From an uncultured Methanobrevibacter sp. (lineage in GTDB: Archaea > Methanobacteriota > Methanobacteria > Methanobacteriales > Methanobacteriaceae): DNA of 8,884 nucleotides. Below, piece after piece: positions 1-7,836 of the stretch. The stretch's first letter is position 1. The number at the start of each line of letters is the position of its first letter. Both the position numbers and the translations under genes were made by a program. The DNA lies in NCBI GenBank assembly GCA_905235495.1, contig CAJOMK010000037.1:1-8884 (forward strand), written 5' to 3'. The notes below the pieces were generated by a model. It saw only the letters and a list, made by a program, of their open reading frames with translations. It did not search any database and was not told the DNA's origin.

Positions 1-15
1 GAAATCGTGATTATT

Positions 16-1272
16 ATGGTAAAGAACATTATTCAAATTGAAGATGAATTGGACCCAAAGTACGAGGTTGCTAAAGTTTTAAGAAAATACCCTAAGGATA
101 CAGTTATCCTAAATAATGTCAAGGGCCATGACATTCCAGTAGTATCTGGAATATGTAATACAAGAGAAAAGATAGCTGATTCCCTTGGATGTCAGGTTGA
201 TGAGATGCTTTATAAGATTATAGATGGAATGAACAATCCAACTCCTGTAACCAAATTCATTGATTTGAATGAAGAATACAACAGCAAAAGAGTGGATTTA
301 GACAAGATCCCTATCCTAACTCACTATAAACGTGACGGTGGAGCATATATCACTGCAGGAGTAGTATTTGCAAAGAATCCTGTCACTGGAGTTCAAAATG
401 CTTCAATTCACAGAATGTTGGTTCTTGAAAAGAACAAATTGGCTATCCGTATCGTACCAAGAAACCTATACACCTACTTCCAAAAGGCAAAGGAAATGGG
501 CAAGGACTTGGACATTTCAATAGCTATTGGAATGGAACCATCCATCCTTCTTGCATGTACCACTTCAATACCAATTGATGTTGATGAAATGGAAGTTGCA
601 AACAGATTCAAAAATGGTGAATTGGAATTAGTAACCTGTAAAAACGGAATAAAGGTTCCTGAAGCTGACATCATCTTTGAAGGAAAGATATTGATAGATG
701 AAACCGCTCCTGAAGGTCCATTTGTAGACTTGACAGACACTTATGATTACGTAAGGGAAGAACCTGTAATAAAATTAAGCAAAATGTACATCAAAAAGGA
801 AAATCCTATGTACCATGCTATATTGCCTGCTGGATTTGAGCACAAATTGCTTCAAGGAATGCCGCAGGAACCAAGAATATTCAATGCTGTAAAGAACACC
901 GTTCCTACAGTACAGAATGTTGTGCTTACTGAAGGTGGTTGCTGCTGGTTGCATGCTGCAGTTTCAATCAAAAAGCAAACAGAAGGAGACGGAAAGAACA
1001 TCATTATGGCTGCACTTGCTGCACACCCATCCCTAAAGCATGTTGTTGTAGTGGATGAGGATGTAGACATATTCGATCCTCAAGACATTGAATATGCAAT
1101 AGCTACAAGAGTTAAAGGTGATGACGACATCATCATCGTACCTAAGGCAAGAGGCTCATCATTGGATCCTAAAGCTTCTGAAATTGATGGAACAACTACC
1201 AAAGTAGGTGTGGACGCTACAAAATCCATTTTAGCACCAGAAAAATTCGAAAGAGTTAGTTTAAGTGAATAA
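16..1272 (+). CDS. UbiD-family prFMN-dependent decarboxylase, probable anhydromevalonate-phosphate decarboxylase
   Basis: A 418-residue protein from the ATG at 16. It matches the UbiD family along its length: VQNASIHRM near residue 127, IAIGMEPS near 169, the FEG and ETAPEGPF segments near 221-236, KKQ near 319 and GVDATKS near 398. By comparison with UbiD/Fdc1 enzymes, N128, R133 and E222 are likely prenylated-FMN/metal or active-site residues, and R133, E233 and D238 match the Arg-Glu-Glu/Asp catalytic triad. In archaea, UbiD homologues of this size convert trans-anhydromevalonate 5-phosphate to isopentenyl phosphate in the modified mevalonate pathway and need a UbiX-made cofactor. That specific role is inferred. 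It is a cytosolic enzyme with no signal peptide. The ATG at 16 is preferred over GTG at 7 because GTGAT at 7-11 fits a ribosome binding site. The frame is open to base 1, so an upstream start outside the window is possible. It looks richer in G+C than the following genes. Confidence 0.86.
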   Translation: MVKNIIQIEDELDPKYEVAKVLRKYPKDTVILNNVKGHDIPVVSGICNTREKIADSLGCQVDEMLYKIIDGMNNPTPVTKFIDLNEEYNSKRVDLDKIPILTHYKRDGGAYITAGVVFAKNPVTGVQNASIHRMLVLEKNKLAIRIVPRNLYTYFQKAKEMGKDLDISIAIGMEPSILLACTTSIPIDVDEMEVANRFKNGELELVTCKNGIKVPEADIIFEGKILIDETAPEGPFVDLTDTYDYVREEPVIKLSKMYIKKENPMYHAILPAGFEHKLLQGMPQEPRIFNAVKNTVPTVQNVVLTEGGCCWLHAAVSIKKQTEGDGKNIIMAALAAHPSLKHVVVVDEDVDIFDPQDIEYAIATRVKGDDDIIIVPKARGSSLDPKASEIDGTTTKVGVDATKSILAPEKFERVSLSE

Positions 1273-1319
1273 TAATATGCCCGTGATTTAATAGGGATTA
1301 GAAGGGAAATAGTGAGATA

Positions 1320-3512
1320 ATGACATTTATTAGCCTAATAATTCCATTTAATAAAAGCAAACGTTATTTAATTGACTGTTTAGATAGTTTAATCGAGCAA
1401 AATTTAGAAGATAGCGAGATTATTCTTATTTTAAATGGTGTTGAAGAAGACTTAAGCGATTTATTAAATGACTATCAAAAACAACTCAATATAATTATCA
1501 AGGAATTTGAAAAAGAGATGAATGTTTCAAAAGCTAGAAACGAAGGATTAGCAATGAGCAATGGTAAATACATCTATTTCATTGATAGCGATGATTATAT
1601 TTATTCTGACGGATTAAAAAAATTAATAGATGTGGCTCATGAAACCGATGCTGATTTTATAAATGGGGAAAGAATTTCAACTCCATTCATCAGAGATCGC
1701 TTTGATGAAGAGCTTGAAAAGGCAAATAGAAGTCCCTTTAAAAAGAACAGTTTAACAGATATGGAATATTCAATGAAATTGCTTGTAGGTACAAAAACAA
1801 ACAAGCAAGAAGTTTCCTCCGTATTGCATGCATTGATAAAAAGAGAAAAAATCAATGAATTTAGATTTGATGAGGAAAAAAGGTACCATAGCGACTATGA
1901 CCTTTTTATAGAATGCATGCCAAAACTCAATAGCTTTGTAGGTGTTGAAGAGTCCCTTTATGCAAAAAGAGCTAGAGACGATCCAATCCATTTGACATCC
2001 CTCAATCAAGAATCAAGACCTAATAAATTCCTTGAGTATGTCGATGAATATAAAAGACTCTACTCTGCTTTAGAAAAGTATGAAAAGGAAGAAAGCAAAG
2101 AAAAATACAAAATATTAAAATTTGCAATGGCAGACAATTACTTTAACTATTACTATAAGAATTTTGCCCCAAAATTTAAAAATGGCCCTAAAAAATGGAG
2201 AGCAAGATACTTTAGAGAAATGCAAAGTATTTCAAAAGGATTCAATACTGATAAATTAAGCTTTATGCAAAAACAGGAAGTGAAAGCCTTACAGAACAAT
2301 AAGATTAAAATCTTAAAATCACTCATTAATTTAAGATTATGGCGTGACAAGCTTAAAAAGATTACAAAATCAACTGATGCATTTAAATTGCACATATATC
2401 GTAGCTATTACAATAAAAAGGATGTTAATGAAAATCAAGTCATCTTTGAAAGTTTCGGAGGAAAATTCTATGCAGACAGTCCAAGATACCTTTATGAATA
2501 CATGTATGAAAATTTCAAGGATGATTTTAAATTCGTATGGGTGATGAATGATAAAAGCTTTAAAATCCTTGGAAACCCTAAAATCGTAAAAAGATTTTCA
2601 CTTGATTTTTATAAAGAAGTAGCAAGGTCTAAATATTGGGTAATAAATGGTAGACAAGCATTAAGACTAAATAAGAAAAAAAATCAGTTGATTGTTTCCA
2701 CATGGCATGGAACACCCCTTAAAAAATTAGGCTTTGACATTGAAAATACATATGCTAAGGACCCAAACACCAAAAAGCTTTACCGAAGGGTTGGAAAGCA
2801 ATGGGATTATTTGATTTCTCCAAGCAAATATGTTACAGACATATTAAGAAGTTCATTTACCTATGAAGGGGAAATATTGGAAGAGGGTTACCCTCGTAAT
2901 GATATCCTACACAATGCAGATTCCAGCAAAATAGACCAGATTAAAAAAGACTTGAATCTCCCAGAAGATAAAAAAGTAATTCTATATGCTCCTACATGGA
3001 GAGATGATGAATTCTATAAAACAGGCGGAGTAGAATTTAAGCTGCAATTTGATTTGGATAGATTAAAGGAATCCTTAGGTGATGAATATGTACTCTTAAT
3101 AAAAACACATTATTTCATAGCAGATCAGTTGGACTTATCCAATTATGAAGGATTTACATTTGATGTAAGCAAATACAATGATATTGCAGAATTGTATTTG
3201 ATAAGCGATATCCTGATAACCGATTACTCAAGTGTATTCTTTGACTTTGCAAATCTTAAAAAGCCTATCCTATTCTACACATATGACTTGGATAGATACG
3301 AAAATGTGCTTAGAGGATTCTATATTGATATTCGTGAAGATGTCCCAGGCCCTCTATTGTTTACAACTGATGACATTATCAATACCATAACTAACATTGA
3401 TAAGCTTAATGAAGAGTATAGTGAAAAATATGAAGAATTCTATAATAGATTCTGCTATATCGATGATGGAAACTCATCTAAACGCATTGTTAAGAAAATT
3501 TGGAATAAATAG
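1320..3512 (+). CDS. Bifunctional family-2 glycosyltransferase / TagF-type CDP-glycerol glycerophosphotransferase
   Basis: A 730-residue fusion. Residues 1-215 are a GT-A family-2 glycosyltransferase: first strand ISLIIPF, NVSKARNEG (68-76), the metal-binding DSD (89-91) in YFIDSDDY, and an acidic pair in SDYDLF (191-196) at the usual catalytic-base position. Residues 216-365 are a helical, Lys-rich linker. Residues 370-730 are a TagF-type (Glyphos_transf) domain: FESFGGK (377-382), TWHGTPLKK (461-469; H463), GYPRND (523-528), YAPTWRD (556-562), KTHY (595-598; H597) and TDYSSVFFDFA (634-644). The two His and the TDYSS loop are the expected catalytic and substrate-phosphate elements. No membrane segment or signal is apparent, so it probably acts on the cytosolic membrane face. 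In bacteria, such fusions polymerise repeats of sugar and glycerol phosphate; this role is inferred here. The usual first Asp motif (DDGS) of the sugar transferase is replaced by LNGVEED (38-44). The start has GTGAG at 1312-1316, 3 nt away. It follows the decarboxylase by 47 nt. Confidence 0.88.
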   Translation: MTFISLIIPFNKSKRYLIDCLDSLIEQNLEDSEIILILNGVEEDLSDLLNDYQKQLNIIIKEFEKEMNVSKARNEGLAMSNGKYIYFIDSDDYIYSDGLKKLIDVAHETDADFINGERISTPFIRDRFDEELEKANRSPFKKNSLTDMEYSMKLLVGTKTNKQEVSSVLHALIKREKINEFRFDEEKRYHSDYDLFIECMPKLNSFVGVEESLYAKRARDDPIHLTSLNQESRPNKFLEYVDEYKRLYSALEKYEKEESKEKYKILKFAMADNYFNYYYKNFAPKFKNGPKKWRARYFREMQSISKGFNTDKLSFMQKQEVKALQNNKIKILKSLINLRLWRDKLKKITKSTDAFKLHIYRSYYNKKDVNENQVIFESFGGKFYADSPRYLYEYMYENFKDDFKFVWVMNDKSFKILGNPKIVKRFSLDFYKEVARSKYWVINGRQALRLNKKKNQLIVSTWHGTPLKKLGFDIENTYAKDPNTKKLYRRVGKQWDYLISPSKYVTDILRSSFTYEGEILEEGYPRNDILHNADSSKIDQIKKDLNLPEDKKVILYAPTWRDDEFYKTGGVEFKLQFDLDRLKESLGDEYVLLIKTHYFIADQLDLSNYEGFTFDVSKYNDIAELYLISDILITDYSSVFFDFANLKKPILFYTYDLDRYENVLRGFYIDIREDVPGPLLFTTDDIINTITNIDKLNEEYSEKYEEFYNRFCYIDDGNSSKRIVKKIWNK

Positions 3513-3542
3513 GCTTGAATAATTGGCTAATAATTTTAAAAA

Positions 3543-3570
3543 AAAACCTAGGGGTTTTAATTTAACCCTA
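3543..3570 (+). terminator. Possible hairpin/terminator after the GT2-TagF fusion gene
   Basis: AAAACC-TAGG-GGTTTT forms a 6-bp stem with a 4-base loop at 3543-3558. A competing stem pairs TAGGG (3549-3553) with CCCTA (3566-3570), extendable by TT/AA if one G is bulged. T-rich bases (GGTTTTAATTT) lie at 3553-3563, as expected for archaeal termination on U-rich RNA. The G+C content of the stems is low and no long U run follows, so the call is tentative. Confidence 0.3.
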
Positions 3571-3608
3571 AAATCAACAATCTAAAAAATTAAAAAGAAT
3601 AATTAAAA

Positions 3609-3626
3609 TTTAAATTTATATTTATA
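3609..3626 (+). promoter_or_regulatory. Putative archaeal TATA box for the second TagF-type gene
   Basis: A continuous T/A tract containing TTTAAATT (3609-3616), TTTATATT (3615-3622) and TTTATA (3621-3626) resembles the archaeal TATA consensus. It is preceded by an A-rich stretch that could serve as the TFB recognition element. A start about 25 bases downstream of the leftmost copy would fall just before the ribosome binding site at 3642, giving a very short leader. The exact element cannot be chosen among the overlapping matches. Confidence 0.45.
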
Positions 3627-3641
3627 CCTATCTGACTAGTT

Positions 3642-3646
3642 GGTGA
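3642..3646 (+). promoter_or_regulatory. Ribosome binding site that supports a TTG start
   Basis: GGTGA lies 4 bases before the TTG at 3651 and is complementary to the usual methanogen 16S rRNA tail (CACCUCC region). The first in-frame ATG is codon 16 and has no comparable site before it, so TTG is the better start. Confidence 0.6.
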
Positions 3647-3650
3647 AAAC

Positions 3651-5711
3651 TTGAAAGATAAAATATTATTTCAAATCAATAAACTTACACATAAAATGTA
3701 TTTCCTAATTGAAGAGGATGAAGATAGATTTATCTTCAATTTGAAAAAAGGAATTCCATTTTCAACAAGCTATTTGATTTTTAAACATGGGAAAACTGGA
3801 AAAAGAATATCAAAGGAAATAAAATCTTCAAAAGCAGTCATTACTCTTGATGAATTGAATGAAATTGATGAAACCGGTAATTTCAATGTTTTTGTCAAAG
3901 TAATAGTGATGAACAAGATATTCATTCAAAGGATTAAATTCGTATTCCAAAACAGCAACAAAATAATATTTGATAAAAAGAATCAATATGCCCTGGAATC
4001 TCTTCAAAGCAAATACTTTAATCTTGCTTTCAAATATAGGCCAACTAAATTTGTAGCAAAGGCGACTGAATTGAAAACGGAAAACAATAAGGTTCTAATA
4101 AATGGTGAAATTGAAACATGCGAAGACCTGGATTTCAATTCAGTTGAAATATTGATTGCATTGGCTAGTCAAAGAAAAATCATACCGTGCAACTATGAAA
4201 AAGAAGGTAACATAACTAAATTTGATGCAAAAATCGATTTTGAAATAAATGAAGAGGATATTGGAAACAGACATTATCCCCGCATTCGATTAAAAAACAA
4301 TGATATTATCCTAAACAGTAACAAAATCAAAGCCAAAAACATAAAAATAGATGAAGTGGATAATAAATATTTAGATTACATTGAAAACTATAAGCCATTG
4401 CAAGAATCTCTCACTGAAGGAAAAGCTGTACCTAAAGAAGAGAGTGAAGGAGGAGAAGAAGGTGTATCTAAAGAAGGAAAAATAGATTCAGATGAATCTG
4501 AATACTGTTCTTTGCTTTGTGTAGGCTCTGACTCCAATATTTTATTTGAAATCTTAAACAAAAAGGATATCAATAAAATAATGAGAAATGAGAAAAGGCT
4601 GTTGGAACATTTCTCCACTTTAGAAAATAAAAAATGGGTTTTCTTTGAAAGTTTCCATGGAAAATCTTACTCTGGCCAACCAAGATACATATACGAAAAA
4701 TTGCTGGAATTGGGTTATGACAAATACCTTGATTTCATATGGTCATATGCAGGGGATTTGGAGCTTCCTGGAAATCCGATCATTACAGATAGAGATTCTA
4801 GAAATTATGAAAACCTGTTAAAGGATTCTCAATACTGGATAACAAACATCAGTTTTCCTATACTTAAAGAAAATGACGAAACGGTTTATCTTCAAACCAC
4901 ACACGGAACTCCCTACAAACGTATGGGAGAGGATATTGAGACCAACAGTAAGAAAATCAATAAAGGAAGAGTTTTATTGGAATCAGGCACTTGGAATTAC
5001 CTATTATCTCCAAATGACTTTTCAAAAGATGTATTTAAAAGAGCGTTTAAATATGATGGAACCATTATAAACAAAGGCTATCCTGCAAACGATATATTCT
5101 ATCAGAATAATGAAAAGAAGATAAAAGAACTTAGAAAAAACCTTGATATCCCTAAAGATAAAAAAATCATTCTTTATGCTCCAACCTATAGAGATTATGA
5201 AGAGGATAGCGAAAAGCAAAAAATGTTTAACTTATTGATGGATTTTAAGGCATTTTATGAAAGCCTTTGTGAAGACTATGTTCTCATTGTAAGGTTGCAT
5301 TATATTCTTTCAAAAGATCTGGAAATTGAAGAAGAAATGAAAGACTTCATAATAGATTTATCCGATTATAACGATATTGCAGATTTATATTTAATCTCAG
5401 ATATCCTCATTACAGATTATTCCTCTGTATTCTTCGATTACGCACATAGCAAAAAGCCTATATTATTCTTTGTTCCGGATATTAAAACATATTCAGAATT
5501 TAGAGGATTGTATGCTGAAGTGCAGGAAAATCTTCCAGGCCCTGAAATATACACAAATCAAGACTTGATTGACAGCATAAAGAACATTGATAAGATAAGT
5601 GAAGAATATAAAGGCAAATATGAAATATTTTATGATAAATTCTGTAATTTAGGTCATGGAACCAGTGCTGAAGATGTTGTAGACATTGTATTTAAGGATG
5701 TGAAAAAATGA
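3651..5711 (+). CDS. TagF-type CDP-glycerol/polyol-phosphate transferase with N-terminal beta-rich domain
   Basis: 686 residues from a TTG start. Residues 1-245 form an N-terminal region of alternating hydrophobic and charged strands, not a glycosyltransferase fold I recognise; it aligns by eye with the start of the broken gene at 7622. Residues 251-285 are an acidic, Gly/Ser-rich, probably disordered linker (EESEGGEEG). Residues 328-686 are the TagF-type (Glyphos_transf) domain: FESFHGK (332-338), QTTHGTPYK (415-423; H418), GYPAND (476-481), YAPTYRD (509-515), RLHY (548-551; H550) and TDYSSVFFDYA (588-598). Such enzymes transfer polyol phosphate from a CDP-polyol to a growing polymer or its primer at the membrane. 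The Trp usual in TWHGT is Thr here (T417), and other positions differ from the two paralogues (YAPTY for YAPTW, RLHY for KTHY), so donor or acceptor may differ. Its stop overlaps the next start as ATGA, indicating coupled translation. Priming versus polymerising role is undecided. Confidence 0.85.
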   Translation: MKDKILFQINKLTHKMYFLIEEDEDRFIFNLKKGIPFSTSYLIFKHGKTGKRISKEIKSSKAVITLDELNEIDETGNFNVFVKVIVMNKIFIQRIKFVFQNSNKIIFDKKNQYALESLQSKYFNLAFKYRPTKFVAKATELKTENNKVLINGEIETCEDLDFNSVEILIALASQRKIIPCNYEKEGNITKFDAKIDFEINEEDIGNRHYPRIRLKNNDIILNSNKIKAKNIKIDEVDNKYLDYIENYKPLQESLTEGKAVPKEESEGGEEGVSKEGKIDSDESEYCSLLCVGSDSNILFEILNKKDINKIMRNEKRLLEHFSTLENKKWVFFESFHGKSYSGQPRYIYEKLLELGYDKYLDFIWSYAGDLELPGNPIITDRDSRNYENLLKDSQYWITNISFPILKENDETVYLQTTHGTPYKRMGEDIETNSKKINKGRVLLESGTWNYLLSPNDFSKDVFKRAFKYDGTIINKGYPANDIFYQNNEKKIKELRKNLDIPKDKKIILYAPTYRDYEEDSEKQKMFNLLMDFKAFYESLCEDYVLIVRLHYILSKDLEIEEEMKDFIIDLSDYNDIADLYLISDILITDYSSVFFDYAHSKKPILFFVPDIKTYSEFRGLYAEVQENLPGPEIYTNQDLIDSIKNIDKISEEYKGKYEIFYDKFCNLGHGTSAEDVVDIVFKDVKK
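4637..4663 (+). repeat. 27-base exact direct repeat, copy 1 (shared by two TagF-type genes)
   Basis: These 27 bases, encoding the VFFESFHGK region at the start of the TagF-type domain, are identical to 8501-8527 in the third TagF-type gene. This reflects paralogy, and the surrounding sequence is similar but not identical. Confidence 0.85.
5696..5703 (+). promoter_or_regulatory. Ribosome binding site at the ATGA gene overlap
   Basis: GGATGTGA inside the last codons of the upstream TagF-type gene ends 4 bases before the ATG at 5708. The stop codon TGA (5709-5711) overlaps that ATG. This supports the ATG as the true start and a translationally coupled gene pair. Confidence 0.5.
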
Positions 5712-7552
5712 GTGGAGAAGAATACGAATATAAACTTACTGCAGTTGTACTTGTTTATAATGGTATGCCATACTTAAGAAGATGTTTAGAATCTTTAGTT
5801 AATCAAACATTGGATGGATTGGAAATAATATTAATCAACGACGTCAGTACAGATGACAGTTTAAGCATTTGCAGAGAATTTGAAAGAGATTATGACAATG
5901 TAAAGGTAATCGATAAGGAAATCAATGAAGGATTGGCTACAAATGCTAATTTAGGTATTCAACTTGCAAAAGGGGAGTATGTGATTTTAGTGGACAATGA
6001 CGACATAATCCCTGTAGAGGCATATGAAAAGTTATATGTAAAGGCAAAGGAAAATGATGCGGACATTTCAGTTGGAAAAGCCAATTTCATTGTTGGAAAT
6101 TATCAGAAGGAAATGAATTATCATGACAATATAGGATGGGAAGAAGAAATTGTCATTAACGATATTAATGAATTTCCTCTATTGTTCCATGATGCATTTT
6201 ACTGGAATAAAATTATTAGAAGAAAGCTATTAGTTGATAACGACATTAAATTGCCTATTGGAATGATCTATGCAGACAGGTTGTTCTCTCATAGAGCATA
6301 CATACATGCAAAGAAAATTTCAATAATCCCTGATTGTGTTTACCTATGGAGAAGACACCAAACTTCATTGAGCATGAAAAGGGAAAAGCTAGACAACTAC
6401 ATTAACAGATTGGATTCATATGATATGAACTTGGATGAGATTATAAACCATTACCCAGATTACATCAAGATCATATTGAGAAGGATACTTTTGCCAATAT
6501 ATGGTATGCTGAATGATGAAGAGTTTGAAGACATTATTTTCAATAGGGTGAATGATTTCTTTGAAAAAGCCGGCAAAAACGTGGAAAACATATATGAAAA
6601 CAATGCAGACGACATCTATAATATTTACCTTTACTTGATCAAGAACCAAAAGAGAGCTGAATTGAAGAAATTACTGGAATTGAAGCTAGGGGAAGAAAAG
6701 GAAGTCCTCAATGAAAATGGAAAGACATATTGGAAACTTCCTTATTTCAGAGATGAAAGCGTAAATATCCCTGATGAACTCTTCGAATTGCATTTCTTGA
6801 AAGATAAATTCGTAAATATTGGAGAGATTGTATCCAATGGTGACTCCATAATATTCAACAATATTCAAATTCCAAAATATTTCCCATTGGAAGAGGGATA
6901 CATTGTTTTGAAAGGTAAAACCCGCCCTTACGATGTCTTTGAAGATAACATTCTTTACTATAAATTTGAAAGGATGGAAGGTGATGAAAACCTGTATAGA
7001 GCAGAGATTCCAATAAGTGATTTGGCTATGTTTGAATTGTATGAGGTATTCATCAAATCAAAACATGAAGAGAGAGTAGCTAATGATTTCAGAATCAAAA
7101 AAGATTCAATTGGTAAAATAGACAATAAAAATAAGAACCTTCAGGTAATCGATACTGAAAGAGGCAATCTTATAGTAACCACTGAAAAATTGAATAAAGA
7201 ACTTGAAGTGGAATGCACTAGGGAAGAAATTAGATTATTGGTGCCAAAAGGAAAAGAGCTAGTGAGAATTCCAAAAATATATATAATGAATGATCTTACA
7301 AGTGAAAAAACTTATATGAAATTGAATGAAGAGAAAACAGCATTTGAACTGAAATGGAAATTTTTCTTGGATAAAAGCTCCACTTATACTTTCAATATCA
7401 TTAGCTTTGACAATAAAGGAAGGATGAGGAATGACAAGAAATTAAACCCTGCCTTTATCAAGGACTTTAAAAAGATATCATTAAAAAATATCATAAGCCC
7501 AAACATTGAAATTTACAAAACCAAAAAAGGTCTTAAAATAAGAACTAAATAA
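5708..7552 (+). CDS. Family-2 glycosyltransferase with C-terminal beta-rich region, TarS-like layout
   Basis: 614 residues. Residues 9-225 are a complete GT-A family-2 glycosyltransferase: TAVVLVYNGMPYLRRCLESL at the first strand and helix, INDVSTDDS (43-51, nucleotide-binding D45), GLATNANLG (75-83), the metal-binding DND (96-98) in LVDNDD, and Y188-A-D190, where D190 sits at the usual catalytic-base position. Residues 226-330 are a helical linker. Residues 340-614 look beta-rich and contain no second catalytic motif. Length and layout (GT-A, helical linker, two beta-type C-terminal modules) recall staphylococcal TarS, which adds GlcNAc to poly(ribitol phosphate) and trimerises through its C-terminus. 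The segment YADRLFSHRAYIHAKKIS resembles the corresponding TarS region from memory. A role adding side-chain sugars to the polymer made by its neighbours is inferred. It overlaps the preceding TagF-type gene by 4 bases (ATGA). No signal or membrane segment is evident. A main-chain sugar transferase is the alternative. Confidence 0.84.
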   Translation: MSGEEYEYKLTAVVLVYNGMPYLRRCLESLVNQTLDGLEIILINDVSTDDSLSICREFERDYDNVKVIDKEINEGLATNANLGIQLAKGEYVILVDNDDIIPVEAYEKLYVKAKENDADISVGKANFIVGNYQKEMNYHDNIGWEEEIVINDINEFPLLFHDAFYWNKIIRRKLLVDNDIKLPIGMIYADRLFSHRAYIHAKKISIIPDCVYLWRRHQTSLSMKREKLDNYINRLDSYDMNLDEIINHYPDYIKIILRRILLPIYGMLNDEEFEDIIFNRVNDFFEKAGKNVENIYENNADDIYNIYLYLIKNQKRAELKKLLELKLGEEKEVLNENGKTYWKLPYFRDESVNIPDELFELHFLKDKFVNIGEIVSNGDSIIFNNIQIPKYFPLEEGYIVLKGKTRPYDVFEDNILYYKFERMEGDENLYRAEIPISDLAMFELYEVFIKSKHEERVANDFRIKKDSIGKIDNKNKNLQVIDTERGNLIVTTEKLNKELEVECTREEIRLLVPKGKELVRIPKIYIMNDLTSEKTYMKLNEEKTAFELKWKFFLDKSSTYTFNIISFDNKGRMRNDKKLNPAFIKDFKKISLKNIISPNIEIYKTKKGLKIRTK

Positions 7553-7584
7553 ATACAGATATCTTAAACAAAGCTATCAAACTG

Positions 7585-7620
7585 TTAAATAAATTAAAAA
7601 ACATTTTAAAGGATGTTGAT
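7585..7620 (+). promoter_or_regulatory. Possible weak promoter and ribosome binding site before the third TagF-type gene
   Basis: In the 69-base gap after the glycosyltransferase, TTAAATAAATT (7585-7595) is TATA-like. GGATGTTGAT (7611-7620) resembles an extended ribosome binding site (ideal GGAGGTGAT) just before ATG 7622. Read-through from the preceding gene pair is equally possible. Confidence 0.3.
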
Positions 7621-7829
7621 AATGTTGAAAAAAATTTTAAAATCATACATTAGTGCTGAAAAGCTTGATGAAATGTATGATATTGAACTGAAGGAAAGTG
7701 AAATTCATTGATATTTGAGTTAATTGAAAATGAAAATTCTAAAAGCATTCCTTTTTTAAAAAAATTTGGAGGAGAGGTGAAAGATTTGAAATATGGAGCT
7801 ATTGATGTTTATTTAAGGTTTAGACTTGC

Positions 7830-7836
7830 AAAAAAA
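7830..7836 (+). other. A AAA AAA heptamer at the second frame break
   Basis: In the upstream frame the codons read GCA AAA AAA CAA. The seven A therefore sit exactly in the X XXY YYZ phase of a -1 slippery site, and a -1 slip leads into the long open frame (ACA ATG CAA ATA). A 5-bp inverted repeat, TTGCA (7826-7830) and TGCAA (7840-7844), places most of the run in a 9-base loop. No stable downstream stem or pseudoknot is obvious. A simple one-A deletion (8 to 7) gives the same result. Confidence 0.5.

Larger units (their letters stand above)
3513..3650. other. Intergenic region with inverted repeats and a promoter-like element
   Basis: 138 bases with no gene. It is extremely A+T-rich, with a run of nine A at 3538-3546. 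Two alternative inverted repeats share bases: AAAACC (3543-3548) with GGTTTT (3553-3558), and TAGGG (3549-3553) with CCCTA (3566-3570). The right-hand part (3591-3626) is an A-rich then T/A-rich tract typical of an archaeal promoter. It separates two TagF-type genes and is the largest non-coding gap in the window, so it probably starts a new transcription unit. Confidence 0.6.

Noticed and set aside
474..740. 88-residue open frame on the - strand within the decarboxylase gene
   Set aside because: The + strand encodes conserved UbiD motifs across these bases, and the antisense product resembles nothing and has no plausible start context.
1273..1319. Terminator or promoter between the decarboxylase and the fusion gene
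   Set aside because: The 47-base gap has only a 3-bp CCC/GGG match and a short TTTAATA. This is too little to call either element, though a change of transcription unit here would make biological sense.
2344..2544. 66-residue + strand open frame inside the fusion gene
   Set aside because: An out-of-frame shadow over the linker and start of the TagF-type domain, with no ribosome binding site and no family motif.
7700..7711. Programmed -1 frameshift at the first break
   Set aside because: The codons GAA ATT CAT TGA contain no tandem slippery sequence, so a one-base deletion or stop-start coupling at TTGA fits better.
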